Shown in pieces: positions 9,489-17,687 of a stretch of DNA of 64,000 bases. Under the pieces are notes generated by a model. It did not search any database. It saw only the letters and a program-made list of their open reading frames with translations, and was not told the DNA's origin. The DNA comes from CAWDVH01 sp963805705. GTDB taxonomy: Bacteria > Actinomycetota > Actinomycetes > Streptosporangiales > Streptosporangiaceae. The stretch covers positions 2,666,001-2,730,000 of the forward strand of contig CAWDVH010000001.1 in the NCBI GenBank assembly GCA_963805705.1, written 5' to 3'. Position 1 is the first letter of the stretch. Every line of letters starts with the position of its first letter. The position numbers and the translations under genes are program-made.

Positions 9489-9539
9489 GGGCTGGTCCTC
9501 GCCGCAGCACGGCCCGAGTTGCCCGGCCGGGTGGCGCGG

Positions 9540-10142
9540 CTATTTCCAGGCGAAGACCGGCTGCTCGAAGTGCGACACCCGGACCGTGCGGCCGTGCAGG
9601 GCCACCTGGCAGAACTGATAGACGATCGCCGCTGTCGGCGCGTGCAGGTACCGGCCCAGGAGCGGCAGCTGAATGACCGGCGCCGCAGACTCAGGGATGC
9701 GCAGCAGCCTGGGCGCGACGTCAAAGTCGGCCAGCGGGATCACGTGTATCTGGGCGACCTCGGATGCCGGTCCCCGCATGGCGGGACTGACGGGGCCGCC
9801 CCAGACCACCACGGGTGTCATCAGGTAACCAGACCGGGTGACGTAGTCATCGAGTACGCCCAGGACGTCGTCCGCCCCGACCTGCACGCCGGTCTCCTCG
9901 AGCAGTTCCCGGCGGGCTGCGTCCCCGGCCGACTCGCCCGCGTCGCGGCGTCCTCCCGGCAGTGCCCACTGGCCGGCGTGGGCCCGCAGGCTGGGCGCCC
10001 TTCTGGTAATGAGCAGCGCGGGCGCATCTTGCTGCAGTACAACGCAAACCGCGACGGACGCAGCCGTCAGGTCTGTCCCGGACGCCCCGATGCGCCTGAA
10101 GCCGGCGAGATTTGCCGCAATAGCCGCTCTGTCCTGCTCCAC
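9540..10142 (-). CDS. NUDIX hydrolase
   Basis: A 200-aa NUDIX pyrophosphohydrolase. The Nudix box is complete at residues 64-86 (G-x5-E70, then R78 E79 L L E82 E83 T G V), so Mg-dependent cleavage is expected. The segment LRAHAGQWALPGG before the box resembles CoA-pyrophosphatase (NudL) members, but substrate cannot be fixed from sequence. It converges on deoC, with 51 nt between the stops. Confidence 0.88.
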   Translation of the reverse strand: MEQDRAAIAANLAGFRRIGASGTDLTAASVAVCVVLQQDAPALLITRRAPSLRAHAGQWALPGGRRDAGESAGDAARRELLEETGVQVGADDVLGVLDDYVTRSGYLMTPVVVWGGPVSPAMRGPASEVAQIHVIPLADFDVAPRLLRIPESAAPVIQLPLLGRYLHAPTAAIVYQFCQVALHGRTVRVSHFEQPVFAWK

Positions 10143-10204
10143 GAGGCAATTATCGTCAAGCGCACCGGGGGCGTGCGAGGTCCCGAGCGGGGGAAGATTG
10201 GGTA

Positions 10205-10450
10205 ATGAGCTCCACGCCGGCCGGCTCGGCCGAAAGGCCGCGGGAGTGGCTGGCCATGCCCGGCGGCCGGATCCGGCCTGTCGTGTCCGTTCCTGGCCAC
10301 GGCGGCTCCATCGAGCTGCTGGCGCTGGCCGCCTGGCTGGCTCGCCTGCTGCCCGCCTGCCGGTGCGGCCGGCCGCGCCTGGGCTCGGGCCGGACCTGCG
10401 GAAGCGCGGAGTGCGTGGCCCGGCTGCGCGGGCAGGACGTCGGCCGGTAG
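10205..10450 (+). CDS. Small Cys-containing hypothetical protein
   Basis: An 81-aa open frame with ATG 10205 preceded by GGGGGA about 12 nt upstream. It is not recognised. The only visible feature is four cysteines near residues 52-70 (CRCG, TCGSAEC), spaced as a possible small zinc site after a hydrophobic LLALAAWLARLLPA stretch. A competing minus-strand frame overlaps it. Coding status is uncertain. Confidence 0.35.
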   Translation: MSSTPAGSAERPREWLAMPGGRIRPVVSVPGHGGSIELLALAAWLARLLPACRCGRPRLGSGRTCGSAECVARLRGQDVGR

Positions 10451-10507
10451 CCCGGCGGCGCGGGCAGCAGGCGAGCCAGCCCGGCGGCCCCGCCCCGCCG
10501 CCGTTCG

Positions 10508-10876
10508 TTACCCGGCTCGGCCGGTAATCCGGAGGTAATACCCGGCGGGATCAAGAATCCGGAAGTCCGTCAGCCCCCAGGGGCGAGCCTGCAGGTCCTC
10601 TTCGAGCGGCCACCCGGCCGCCGCCACCCGGTCGCGCTCAGCGGCGACGTCGTCCACCTCCAGGACCAGTTCCACGCCCGCGGGCGGCCGCCGCGCCGCG
10701 CGGGCGCCGGGGACCGCGCGCCAGGCCGCCCCCACCTGCACCTGGCCCCTGGTCATCGATACATACGGCATCGGCTCATCGCGCTGATCCTTGGTCACGC
10801 TGAAACGGAGCACCCGCACGTAGAAGTCAACGGCGGCATCAAGGTCGGACGGGAAGATCTCAAACCGCAGTGTCAT
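10508..10876 (-). CDS. VOC (glyoxalase/bleomycin-resistance-like) protein
   Basis: A 122-aa member of the vicinal oxygen chelate fold. Homology begins at MTLRFEIFPSDLDAAVDFYV and ends DPAGYYLRI, covering one complete VOC domain. The open frame runs back to 11152, but that part is the shadow of the divergent LigD polymerase gene, so ATG 10876 is chosen. A GGAG lies immediately before it. The function of this subgroup is unknown. Confidence 0.85.
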   Translation of the reverse strand: MTLRFEIFPSDLDAAVDFYVRVLRFSVTKDQRDEPMPYVSMTRGQVQVGAAWRAVPGARAARRPPAGVELVLEVDDVAAERDRVAAAGWPLEEDLQARPWGLTDFRILDPAGYYLRITGRAG

Positions 10877-10956
10877 CTCCACCAGCGGATCGTTGCATAG
10901 GACACCCTCATCCGCCGCCGCACGGGCCGAGGCGGCGGCCTGCGCGGTCGGCAGGT

Positions 10957-10968
10957 TAGTTTCTCCGT
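10957..10968 (+). promoter_or_regulatory. Possible leaderless promoter of the LigD polymerase gene
   Basis: TAGTTT (10957-10962) matches TANNNT and is 6 nt before ATG 10969. There is no ribosome site in front of the gene, which fits a leaderless transcript. Confidence 0.45.
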
Positions 10969-11910
10969 ATGGCCGCAGAAGCAGTGGAGCTCGAGGTCGG
11001 GAACCGGACGGTGCGCATCTCCAATCCGGACCGGGTGTACTTCCCGGCCCGCGGCGAGACCAAGCTCGACCTGGCCCGCTACTACATGTCGGTCGGTGAC
11101 GGCATCGTGCGCGCGCTGCGCGAGCGGCCCTGCATGCTGCACCGCTTCCCATCCGGCGTCGCCGGCGAGAAGGTGCACCAGAAGCGGATCCCGCACGGCG
11201 CGCCCGCGTGGCTGGAGACGGTACGGGTGGACTTCCCGCGCTACGGCCGCCACGCCGACGAGCTGTGCGTGACCGAACTGGGCAGCGTCGTGTGGGCCGT
11301 CCAGATGTCCACCGTGGAGTTCCATCCGTGGAACTCGCGGCGGGCCGACACCGAGCGGCCGGACGAGTGGCGCATCGACCTAGACCCCATGCCCCGCTGC
11401 GGGTTCGCCGTGGTGCGCCGGGTCGCCCGGATCGCGCGCGAGATACTCGGCGAGCTCGGCATCACCGGGTGGCCGAAGACCTCCGGTGGCAACGGGCTGC
11501 ACATCTACGTCCGGATCGAGCCTCGGTGGGGCTTCGCCGAGGTCCGGCGGGCCGCGTACGCCTTCGCCCGCGAGGTCGAGCGCCGCGCTCCGGACGACGT
11601 GACGACCACCTGGTGGCGTAAGGACCGCGACCCGGCCAAGCTGTTCGTCGACTACAACCAGAACGCCCGCGATCACACGATCGCCAGCGCCTACTCGGTG
11701 CGCGGCGTGCCGGAAGCCACCGTGTCCACCCCGATCGCCTGGGACGAAATCGACGACGTCGAGCCGCGTCAGTGCACCATCGCCACCGTGCCCGGTCGTT
11801 TCGCCAGGCTGGGTGACCTGCACCAGGGCATTGACGATGCCGCCTACTCGCTGACCACCCTGCTGGAGTGGGCCGAGCGGGACGGGCTCGACGACGATGC
11901 TGATGCCTGA
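10969..11910 (+). CDS. Stand-alone LigD-type polymerase/primase (NHEJ polymerase domain)
   Basis: A 313-aa archaeo-eukaryotic-primase-fold polymerase of the LigD PolDom family, which fills and extends broken DNA ends during non-homologous end joining. The metal-binding pair is visible as RIDLDP (Asp137, Asp139), together with TSGGNGLHIYV near residue 170 and the nucleotide-binding segment FVDYNQNARDHTIASAYS. No ligase or nuclease domain is fused and no ku gene is in the window, so this is the single-domain form known from mycobacteria and other actinomycetes. It diverges from the VOC gene. Confidence 0.93.
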   Translation: MAAEAVELEVGNRTVRISNPDRVYFPARGETKLDLARYYMSVGDGIVRALRERPCMLHRFPSGVAGEKVHQKRIPHGAPAWLETVRVDFPRYGRHADELCVTELGSVVWAVQMSTVEFHPWNSRRADTERPDEWRIDLDPMPRCGFAVVRRVARIAREILGELGITGWPKTSGGNGLHIYVRIEPRWGFAEVRRAAYAFAREVERRAPDDVTTTWWRKDRDPAKLFVDYNQNARDHTIASAYSVRGVPEATVSTPIAWDEIDDVEPRQCTIATVPGRFARLGDLHQGIDDAAYSLTTLLEWAERDGLDDDADA

Positions 11911-11936
11911 GTGGCAGCTGGGAGAGGCAGGTAATC

Positions 11937-13004
11937 ATGGGCTGTGAGGTGTCCTGGTTCGGCCCGCTGTGCGATGAGGATTATGAGTTCCTCGGCGTGC
12001 CGGACGCTGCGCTGCTGTCCAGCTGGGAGCACTGCCGGGGGATCGCGCTCGGGGCCGAGGAAGCCGGCTATGACAACCTCCTGCTGCCCTCGAACTACGC
12101 CCTCGGCATCGACTCGGTAGCCTTCGCGGCGGGCATCGCCCCGTTGCTGCGGCGGATGCAGCTGCTGGTGGCGGTGCGCATCGGCGAGATGTGGCCGCCG
12201 CAGCTGGCGCGCCAGCTCGCGACCATCGACCAGATGCTCGGCGGCAGGCTAACGATCAACATCATCTCCTCCGACCTGCCCGGCCAGCAGCTGGAGTCGG
12301 CGCCCCGGTACCGGCGCACCCTGGAGTACATGCGGGTGCTGCGCGACCTGCTGGACGGCAGGCCGGTCGACGTCCGCGGCGAGTTCATCAGCGTGACGCT
12401 CGACCCGCCGCGGGTGCGCCCGGCCAGGGGCGGCTGCCCGCCGTTCTACTTCGGCGGCCTGTCGGACGCCGCCAGGGACGTCGCCGCCCGTGCTGCGGAT
12501 GTGTACCTGATGTGGCCGGACACGATGCCGGGAGTCGAGGCGGTCATCGGCGACATGCGGGCCCGCGCCGCCCGCTACGACCGCGAGCTGAGGTTCGGCT
12601 ACCGCGTGCACGTGATCGTGCGGGCCACCGAGCAGGAGGCGCGAGCCGCGGCGCGGCGCCTGGTCTCGCGGCTGGATCCCGAGACCGGCAGGCGCATCGC
12701 CGGCCAGTCGCTGCACCCCGCATCGACCGGGCAGATCCGGCAGGCCGAGCTGCGCGACCTGGCCGACGAGGACGGATTCGCCGAGCCTGGCCTGTGGACC
12801 GGCATCGGCCGCGCCCGCTCGGGCGCGGGCGCGGCCATCGTCGGCGACCCGGATCAGGTACTGGCCAAGCTGCGCGGCTACGCCGACCTCGGAATAGAAG
12901 CCTTCATACTCTCCGGCTACCCGCACGCCGCCGAGGGCGACCTGTTCGCGCGGCACGTCCTGCCGCGCCTGGTGCACGGCGCGCTCCTGCCGCGCGGCGG
13001 CTAG
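11937..13004 (+). CDS. LLM-class flavin-dependent monooxygenase, SsuD-like
   Basis: A 355-aa bacterial-luciferase-like (LLM) TIM-barrel oxidoreductase. The segments GGRLTINIISSDLPGQQLE and PPFYFGGLSDAARDVAARAADVYL closely match alkanesulfonate monooxygenases, and the C-terminal GDPDQVLAKLRGYADLGIEAFILSGYPHAAE is also of that type. No sulfonate transporter or flavin reductase is adjacent, so the substrate is open. F420 use cannot be excluded in an actinomycete. ATG 11937 follows a GGGAGAGGCAGG purine-rich site, 26 nt after the LigD polymerase stop. Confidence 0.9.
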   Translation: MGCEVSWFGPLCDEDYEFLGVPDAALLSSWEHCRGIALGAEEAGYDNLLLPSNYALGIDSVAFAAGIAPLLRRMQLLVAVRIGEMWPPQLARQLATIDQMLGGRLTINIISSDLPGQQLESAPRYRRTLEYMRVLRDLLDGRPVDVRGEFISVTLDPPRVRPARGGCPPFYFGGLSDAARDVAARAADVYLMWPDTMPGVEAVIGDMRARAARYDRELRFGYRVHVIVRATEQEARAAARRLVSRLDPETGRRIAGQSLHPASTGQIRQAELRDLADEDGFAEPGLWTGIGRARSGAGAAIVGDPDQVLAKLRGYADLGIEAFILSGYPHAAEGDLFARHVLPRLVHGALLPRGG

Positions 13005-13024
13005 CCGGGACCGTTATCGCGGGG

Positions 13025-13396
13025 CTACGATCGCGGCGGCAGTTGCTGCAGCGACCACGTGTTGCCGTCCGGGTCGCTGAAAGTGACGAACGACCCCCAC
13101 GGCTGCACATCGACGTCGCTGGCCTGCACGCCGTTCGCGATCAGATCCCGCCGGGCGGTTTCGACATCCGCCACGACGATCTGCACGCCCAGCTGCGAAC
13201 CCGGCGGCATCTGGGTGATCCCCGTCCCCATCACGATGGAGCATGCCGATCCGGGCGGGGTGAGCTGCACGAACCGCAGTACGTCGCTGACCTGGTAATC
13301 GTGGTCAGCGTTGAACCCGACCTGGTCTACGTAAAACGCCTTGGCGCGGTCGACATCGGTCACCGGTATCGCCACGAGCTCAATCTTCCAGTCCAT
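13025..13396 (-). CDS. VOC (glyoxalase-like) protein
   Basis: A 123-aa VOC-fold protein beginning MDWKIELVAIPVTDVDRAKAFY, the usual start of an actinomycete subgroup, and ending FSDPDGNTWSLQQLP. I prefer ATG 13396. The frame extends to 13426 with ten residues that do not look conserved. It converges on the monooxygenase gene. Function unknown. Confidence 0.88.
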   Translation of the reverse strand: MDWKIELVAIPVTDVDRAKAFYVDQVGFNADHDYQVSDVLRFVQLTPPGSACSIVMGTGITQMPPGSQLGVQIVVADVETARRDLIANGVQASDVDVQPWGSFVTFSDPDGNTWSLQQLPPRS

Positions 13397-13511
13397 GACC
13401 GGCAACCTATACCCAGGGTCGGACATTCATCCCTGGCCGCTCGCCGGGTCAGCCGACGGGCAGGCGGTATCTGCCGCAGTGATCAGCAGGCCGGGCCGCA
13501 TGACGGGTATC

Positions 13512-14432
13512 TCAGGCCACCGGCGGCGGTGTCCCGTCGGCGCTGGCGGCCAGCGCCGGATCCCACGCGCACACCGCGCACGCATGGCGGAACGCCGAGC
13601 GGGTGAACTCCAGTGCCGCGGCATGCGGATCGGCGAATCCGCGGACATCCTCCCATTCGAGGATGTACTCGCCGAGTGCGGCGTCCCAGTGTGCACCGGG
13701 CGGCTCCAGGACAGCCTGCTCGTACCCGTCCGGTGCCGGATGCGCGTACGCGTAGAACGCCGCGCGCTGGTGGCGTGCATCCCCCGGCCACCAGCCGATG
13801 GCGACCTCCTGCGCGTCCATCGCGTTGCGCATGATGAAGTCAGCGGAGGGCGGATCCGCTGGCCGCCCGGAAAACAGGCTCACCGCCAGATCGAAGGAAC
13901 CCCACCACGCGTTGACCGGCGTCGCCCGCCCGCGATACGGCGCCCGGAGCGCGGCCAGGACCGCGGCGGCCTGGGTCGCCGCGGCGAAATAGTCTGCCAC
14001 CTGGCCCTGGTCATAGCGCGCGTGCTCGTAGTCCTCGTCCAGCGGCACGGTCCACGTCACCTCCTGCGGGGCCGGATCGATCCGCACGTCGCCGCCGAGG
14101 GCGCGCACCGCCGCCAGCACCGCGCGGGTCACCTGGGCGACGGGCCGGTCAGGAGTAAGCGCGACCCGTTCCACCCGGCCGTCGCTGTGCTCGACAACCG
14201 CCTCGTGCGTGCGCAGGTCGAGCACCACGACCAGGGCCCCCGAGCCGTCGGGCGCTGGCAGCGGGGCGGTCTCCCACCCCCGCGCGGTCAGGCGCAGCGC
14301 CGTGTGCTGCAGCTGCGGCTCGGCCGGGGCCAGCCGGGCGGCCAGCTTGCCCAGCACCTGGGTATGGGCGTGCAGCGTGTCGCAGGTCTCGCGCCACTGC
14401 TCGTAGGAGATCGCTGGCCAGCTCTTGGGCAT
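13512..14432 (-). CDS. DUF5996 family protein
   Basis: A 306-aa soluble protein that I recognise as DUF5996 from its start (SWPAISYEQWRETCDTLHAH, then TQVLGKLAARLAP), the segment TARGWETAPLP, and the C-terminal WWGSFDLAVSLFSGRPADPP, GWWPGDARHQRAAFYAYAHP and LGEYILEWEDVR. The family is widespread but its function is not known. It diverges from the HAD gene. The ATG is at 14432 without a clear ribosome site. Confidence 0.87.
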   Translation of the reverse strand: MPKSWPAISYEQWRETCDTLHAHTQVLGKLAARLAPAEPQLQHTALRLTARGWETAPLPAPDGSGALVVVLDLRTHEAVVEHSDGRVERVALTPDRPVAQVTRAVLAAVRALGGDVRIDPAPQEVTWTVPLDEDYEHARYDQGQVADYFAAATQAAAVLAALRAPYRGRATPVNAWWGSFDLAVSLFSGRPADPPSADFIMRNAMDAQEVAIGWWPGDARHQRAAFYAYAHPAPDGYEQAVLEPPGAHWDAALGEYILEWEDVRGFADPHAAALEFTRSAFRHACAVCAWDPALAASADGTPPPVA

Positions 14433-14532
14433 CCCCGCACGCTAGCTGGTGACCTCCAGATGCTCAACCTGGCGGGGCACCGGATCGCCACCGGGCCGTC
14501 GGCCGCCCGCCCCCGCAGCCGGCCGGCGTTGA

Positions 14533-14544
14533 CATACTGACGGC
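14533..14544 (+). promoter_or_regulatory. Possible leaderless promoter of the HAD gene
   Basis: CATACT (14533-14538) is one base from the TATACT-type -10 element and stands 6 nt before GTG 14545. No Shine-Dalgarno sequence is present. Confidence 0.4.
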
Positions 14545-15234
14545 GTGAAGCCGCCCCGCGTCCTGCTGTTCGACGTCTTCGGGACACTCGTCGACTGGCG
14601 ATCCAGCCTGATCGGCATCGCGCAAGCACTCGCCGGGCCGGCCGACTGGGCGGCCATCGTCGACGACTGGCGCCGCGCGTATCAGCCGGCGATGGATCAG
14701 ATCCGCGACGGCGCCACCTGGCGTGACCTTGACTCGCTCCAGCGCGAGACTCTCACCGACGTGCTCGCCCGCCACGACGTCCGGCTGTCAGCCGCCGGCC
14801 AGGAAACGCTGGTCCGCGGCTGGCGGCAGCTGCGGCCCTGGCCCGACAGCCGCGAAGGACTCGAACGCCTGCGCCGCAAATACGTCACCGCCACCCTGTC
14901 GAACGGCCATATCGCGCTGCTGATCGACCTGCTCAAGTTCGCTGACCTGCGCGTCGATGCGATCCTGTCCGCGCAGCTCGCCGGCGGCTACAAGCCCGAC
15001 GCCAAGGTGTACGCCGCGGCGCTGCACCTGCTTGACTGCCGGCCTGAGGAGGCCGCGATGGTCGCCGCCCACCCGGCGGACCTGCGCGCCGCCGCTGCCC
15101 AGGGCCTGCGGCCAGTCTTCATCCGCCGGCCGCTGGAGTGGGGTCCGGGGGCGCCCGCGCAGGACGCTCCCGCGCTGGACGGCCTGCTCGACCCCGGCGG
15201 GCTCGTCGATCTCGCCGAGGCCCTCGGCTGCTGA
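14545..15234 (+). CDS. HAD-superfamily hydrolase, haloacid dehalogenase type II-like
   Basis: A 229-aa HAD hydrolase. The nucleophile motif is DVFGTLVDW (Asp10), motif II is LSNG near residue 118, and the Lys motif is GGYKPDAKVY near 150. The C-terminal VAAHPADLRAAAAQGLRPVF plus RPLEWGPG is the pattern of L-2-haloacid dehalogenase-type proteins. The expected reaction is hydrolytic dehalogenation of 2-haloacids, but many members have other small phosphorylated substrates. Start GTG 14545. Confidence 0.88.
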   Translation: MKPPRVLLFDVFGTLVDWRSSLIGIAQALAGPADWAAIVDDWRRAYQPAMDQIRDGATWRDLDSLQRETLTDVLARHDVRLSAAGQETLVRGWRQLRPWPDSREGLERLRRKYVTATLSNGHIALLIDLLKFADLRVDAILSAQLAGGYKPDAKVYAAALHLLDCRPEEAAMVAAHPADLRAAAAQGLRPVFIRRPLEWGPGAPAQDAPALDGLLDPGGLVDLAEALGC

Positions 15235-15262
15235 CGCCCCGGGGCCAGCCAGTGTCCCCGCG

Positions 15263-16180
15263 TCAGGGCGGCGCGGTCCCGGTCCTGGACAGCTGCCGCT
15301 CGATCATCGCCAGGTCGTAGCGGCCGCCCCGGCGGCCGTCCTCCAGCTGCCAGGCCGTCATGTCCACGCGGAAGGCGCGGTAGACGGGCCCGATGGCGGC
15401 CTCCTCCAGCTCGCTGAGCGGCCAGCCGTCACGGGCGAGCTCGCCGCGGTAGGCATCAATGGTCTCGGGTGACCGGTAGGTCCGCGCGATGGCCAGCTCG
15501 TAGGGCCGCGAGTCCAGGTGCGTGAGCCCGAAGTCGATGACCCCGGCCAGCTGGCCGCGCTCGTAGTGCACGTTCCACTCGGCGAAGTCCCCGTGCACCA
15601 CCGTGAGGGGCAGCTCGCTGGCCCCGAGCGCGGTGAGCGCGTCTCGCACCTGCGCGGCGGCCGCCCGCGCCCATGAGCCGAGCCGCGGGCTGACCTGCAT
15701 GAGCCCGTGCACGCACGCATCCCAGTCGATGCCGGTGTGCACGGTGACGTCGGCGTGCTGGGCACGCCAGCCAGGACGCTGCCCGATGCGCTCGCCGAGG
15801 CCGCGCAGCGCACTGTCCAGCCGGGCCAGATCGCGGCCGCGCTGACGCCGCTGGCCGGGGGTCTCCTGGCTGATCGCCTCGCCCGGCACGTACCGGGTCG
15901 GGCAGTACCACCGTCCCTCGTGCTGCACCAGGTCACCCACCGGTTCCGGGACAACCCATCCGGCCTTGGCCAGATAGCCAAGGACCGAGTGCTCATAGGA
16001 CAGGTCCTGCGCAGTGGCCCTGGCGTGATAGCGCCGCAGCACCAGGCACTGCCCGCCAGGCATCGTCACGAGCCAGCTCCCGTTCTGGCCGGGAATGTCC
16101 CTGAGCGCGACGACCCGGCCCGGTCGCAGGCCCAGCCGCTCGAGCACCTGCGCTGGTACGCCGGTCAGCACCGCGGGCAC
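15263..16180 (-). CDS. Aminoglycoside phosphotransferase-fold kinase
   Basis: A kinase-like protein of about 305 aa with the APH catalytic motifs HGDFAEWN (residues 196-203) and IDFG (215-218), so ATP-dependent phosphorylation of a small molecule is likely. The frame is open back to 16378, but this would overlap the divergent aldehyde dehydrogenase gene. The first plausible start after that is GTG 16180 (VPAVLTGVPAQVLERLGL), which leaves a 43-nt divergent gap. The substrate is unknown, and the fold alone does not imply antibiotic resistance. Confidence 0.82.
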   Translation of the reverse strand: MPAVLTGVPAQVLERLGLRPGRVVALRDIPGQNGSWLVTMPGGQCLVLRRYHARATAQDLSYEHSVLGYLAKAGWVVPEPVGDLVQHEGRWYCPTRYVPGEAISQETPGQRRQRGRDLARLDSALRGLGERIGQRPGWRAQHADVTVHTGIDWDACVHGLMQVSPRLGSWARAAAAQVRDALTALGASELPLTVVHGDFAEWNVHYERGQLAGVIDFGLTHLDSRPYELAIARTYRSPETIDAYRGELARDGWPLSELEEAAIGPVYRAFRVDMTAWQLEDGRRGGRYDLAMIERQLSRTGTAPP

Positions 16181-16223
16181 CCCATGTCCGCAGCCTAACG
16201 GCGGGGCGTGGGAGAGTGGGACA

Positions 16224-17687
16224 GTGGCGGGCGAGGTGACGGTGCACTCCGGGGCGGCGTGGGAGTATGCGCCGGCGCCGGAGTCACGGGAGATCGTCAC
16301 TATCGCCCCGCAGTACGGACTGTTCGTGGCCGGGGAGTTCGGCCCGGCCGCAGACGGCCGGCTGCTGGCCACCGTCAATCCCGCGACGGAGGAGATCCTC
16401 AGCCAGGTGGCATCGGCGGGAACCGCCGATGTGGACCGGGCCGTCGCCGCTGCCCGCCGCGCCTACGAGCGGGTCTGGGCCCCGATGCCGGGCGCGGAGC
16501 GCGCCAAGTACCTCTACCGGATCGCGCGGATCCTGCAGGAGCGCGCCCGCGAGTTCGCCGTCCTGGAGAGCCTGGACAACGGCAAGCCGATCAAGGAGTC
16601 GCGGGACGTTGACATCCCCCTGGCGGCCGCGCATTTCTTCTACTACGCCGGCTGGGCGGACAAGCTTGAGCACGCGGGCCTCGGCCGGGCGCCGCGCGCG
16701 CTGGGAGTCGCCGGACAGGTCATCCCGTGGAACTTTCCCCTGCTCATGGCCGCGTGGAAGCTGGCCCCGGCGCTCGCCGCGGGCAACACCTGCGTGCTGA
16801 AGCCGGCCGAGACCACGCCGCTGACGGCGCTGCTGCTCGCGCAGGTGTGCCAGCAGGCGGAGCTGCCGCCCGGCGTGGTGAACGTGCTGACCGGGGCGGG
16901 GGAGACCGGCGCGGCCCTGGTTGCGCACCCCGGCGTGGACAAGGTGGCGTTCACCGGCTCCACCGAGGTGGGCAAGGAAATCGCCCGTGCCGTGGCCGGC
17001 ACGGGCAAGAAGCTGACCCTGGAGCTGGGCGGCAAGGCGGCCAATATCGTGTTCGATGACGCTCCCATCGACCAGGCGGTCGAGGGGATTGTCAACGGCA
17101 TCTTCTTCAACCAGGGCCATGTCTGCTGCGCCGGGTCGCGGCTGCTGGTCCAGGAATCGGTGGCCGACGCCGTGATCGGGCGGCTCAAGGCCAGGCTCGG
17201 CTCGCTGCGGCTGGGCGACCCGCTGGACAAGAATACTGACATCGGCGCCATCAACTCGCGCCAGCAGCTGGACAAGATCCGTGAGCTGTCGGCGGCCGGG
17301 GAGGCGGAGGGCGCGCAGCGCTGGTCGCCGCCCTGCGAGCTACCGGCCCGCGGCTTCTGGTTCGCGCCGACGGTCTTCACGGGGGTCAGCCAGTCCCACC
17401 GGATCGCGGCCGAGGAGATCTTCGGCCCGGTGCTGTCCGTGCTGACGTTCCGCACCCCGCAGGAGGCTGTCATGAAGGCGAACAACACGCCCTACGGGCT
17501 GTCCGCCGGGGTCTGGACCGACAAGGGCAGCCGGATTCTCTGGATGGCGCAGCAATTGCGGGCCGGCGTGGTCTGGGCCAACACCTATAACAAGTTCGAC
17601 CCGGCGAGCCCGTTTGGCGGCTATGGCGAGTCCGGTTTCGGGCGGGAGGGCGGCCGGCACGGGCTGGGCGCCTACCTCGATGCCTGA
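16224..17687 (+). CDS. Aldehyde dehydrogenase family protein
   Basis: A 487-aa NAD(P)-dependent aldehyde dehydrogenase with a complete catalytic apparatus: VIPWNFPLLMAAWK (near 170), FTGSTEVG, ELGGK with the general-base Glu at about 267, and the nucleophile in QGHVCCAGSR (Cys301/302). I chose GTG 16224, preceded by GGGAGAG. An upstream extension to 16095 lies over the divergent kinase gene. To my knowledge actinomycetes often carry deoC followed by two aldehyde dehydrogenase genes, so this enzyme probably oxidises acetaldehyde from deoxyribose breakdown. It overlaps the next gene by 8 nt. Confidence 0.94.
   Translation: MAGEVTVHSGAAWEYAPAPESREIVTIAPQYGLFVAGEFGPAADGRLLATVNPATEEILSQVASAGTADVDRAVAAARRAYERVWAPMPGAERAKYLYRIARILQERAREFAVLESLDNGKPIKESRDVDIPLAAAHFFYYAGWADKLEHAGLGRAPRALGVAGQVIPWNFPLLMAAWKLAPALAAGNTCVLKPAETTPLTALLLAQVCQQAELPPGVVNVLTGAGETGAALVAHPGVDKVAFTGSTEVGKEIARAVAGTGKKLTLELGGKAANIVFDDAPIDQAVEGIVNGIFFNQGHVCCAGSRLLVQESVADAVIGRLKARLGSLRLGDPLDKNTDIGAINSRQQLDKIRELSAAGEAEGAQRWSPPCELPARGFWFAPTVFTGVSQSHRIAAEEIFGPVLSVLTFRTPQEAVMKANNTPYGLSAGVWTDKGSRILWMAQQLRAGVVWANTYNKFDPASPFGGYGESGFGREGGRHGLGAYLDA

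Noticed and set aside
10969..11910. A complete NHEJ locus
   Set aside because: Only the polymerase domain is present; no ligase, phosphoesterase or ku gene was found in the window.
15263..16180. Antibiotic resistance by the APH-fold kinases (also 47178-48191)
   Set aside because: The fold is shared by many housekeeping small-molecule kinases, and no resistance-specific motif or mobile context is visible.
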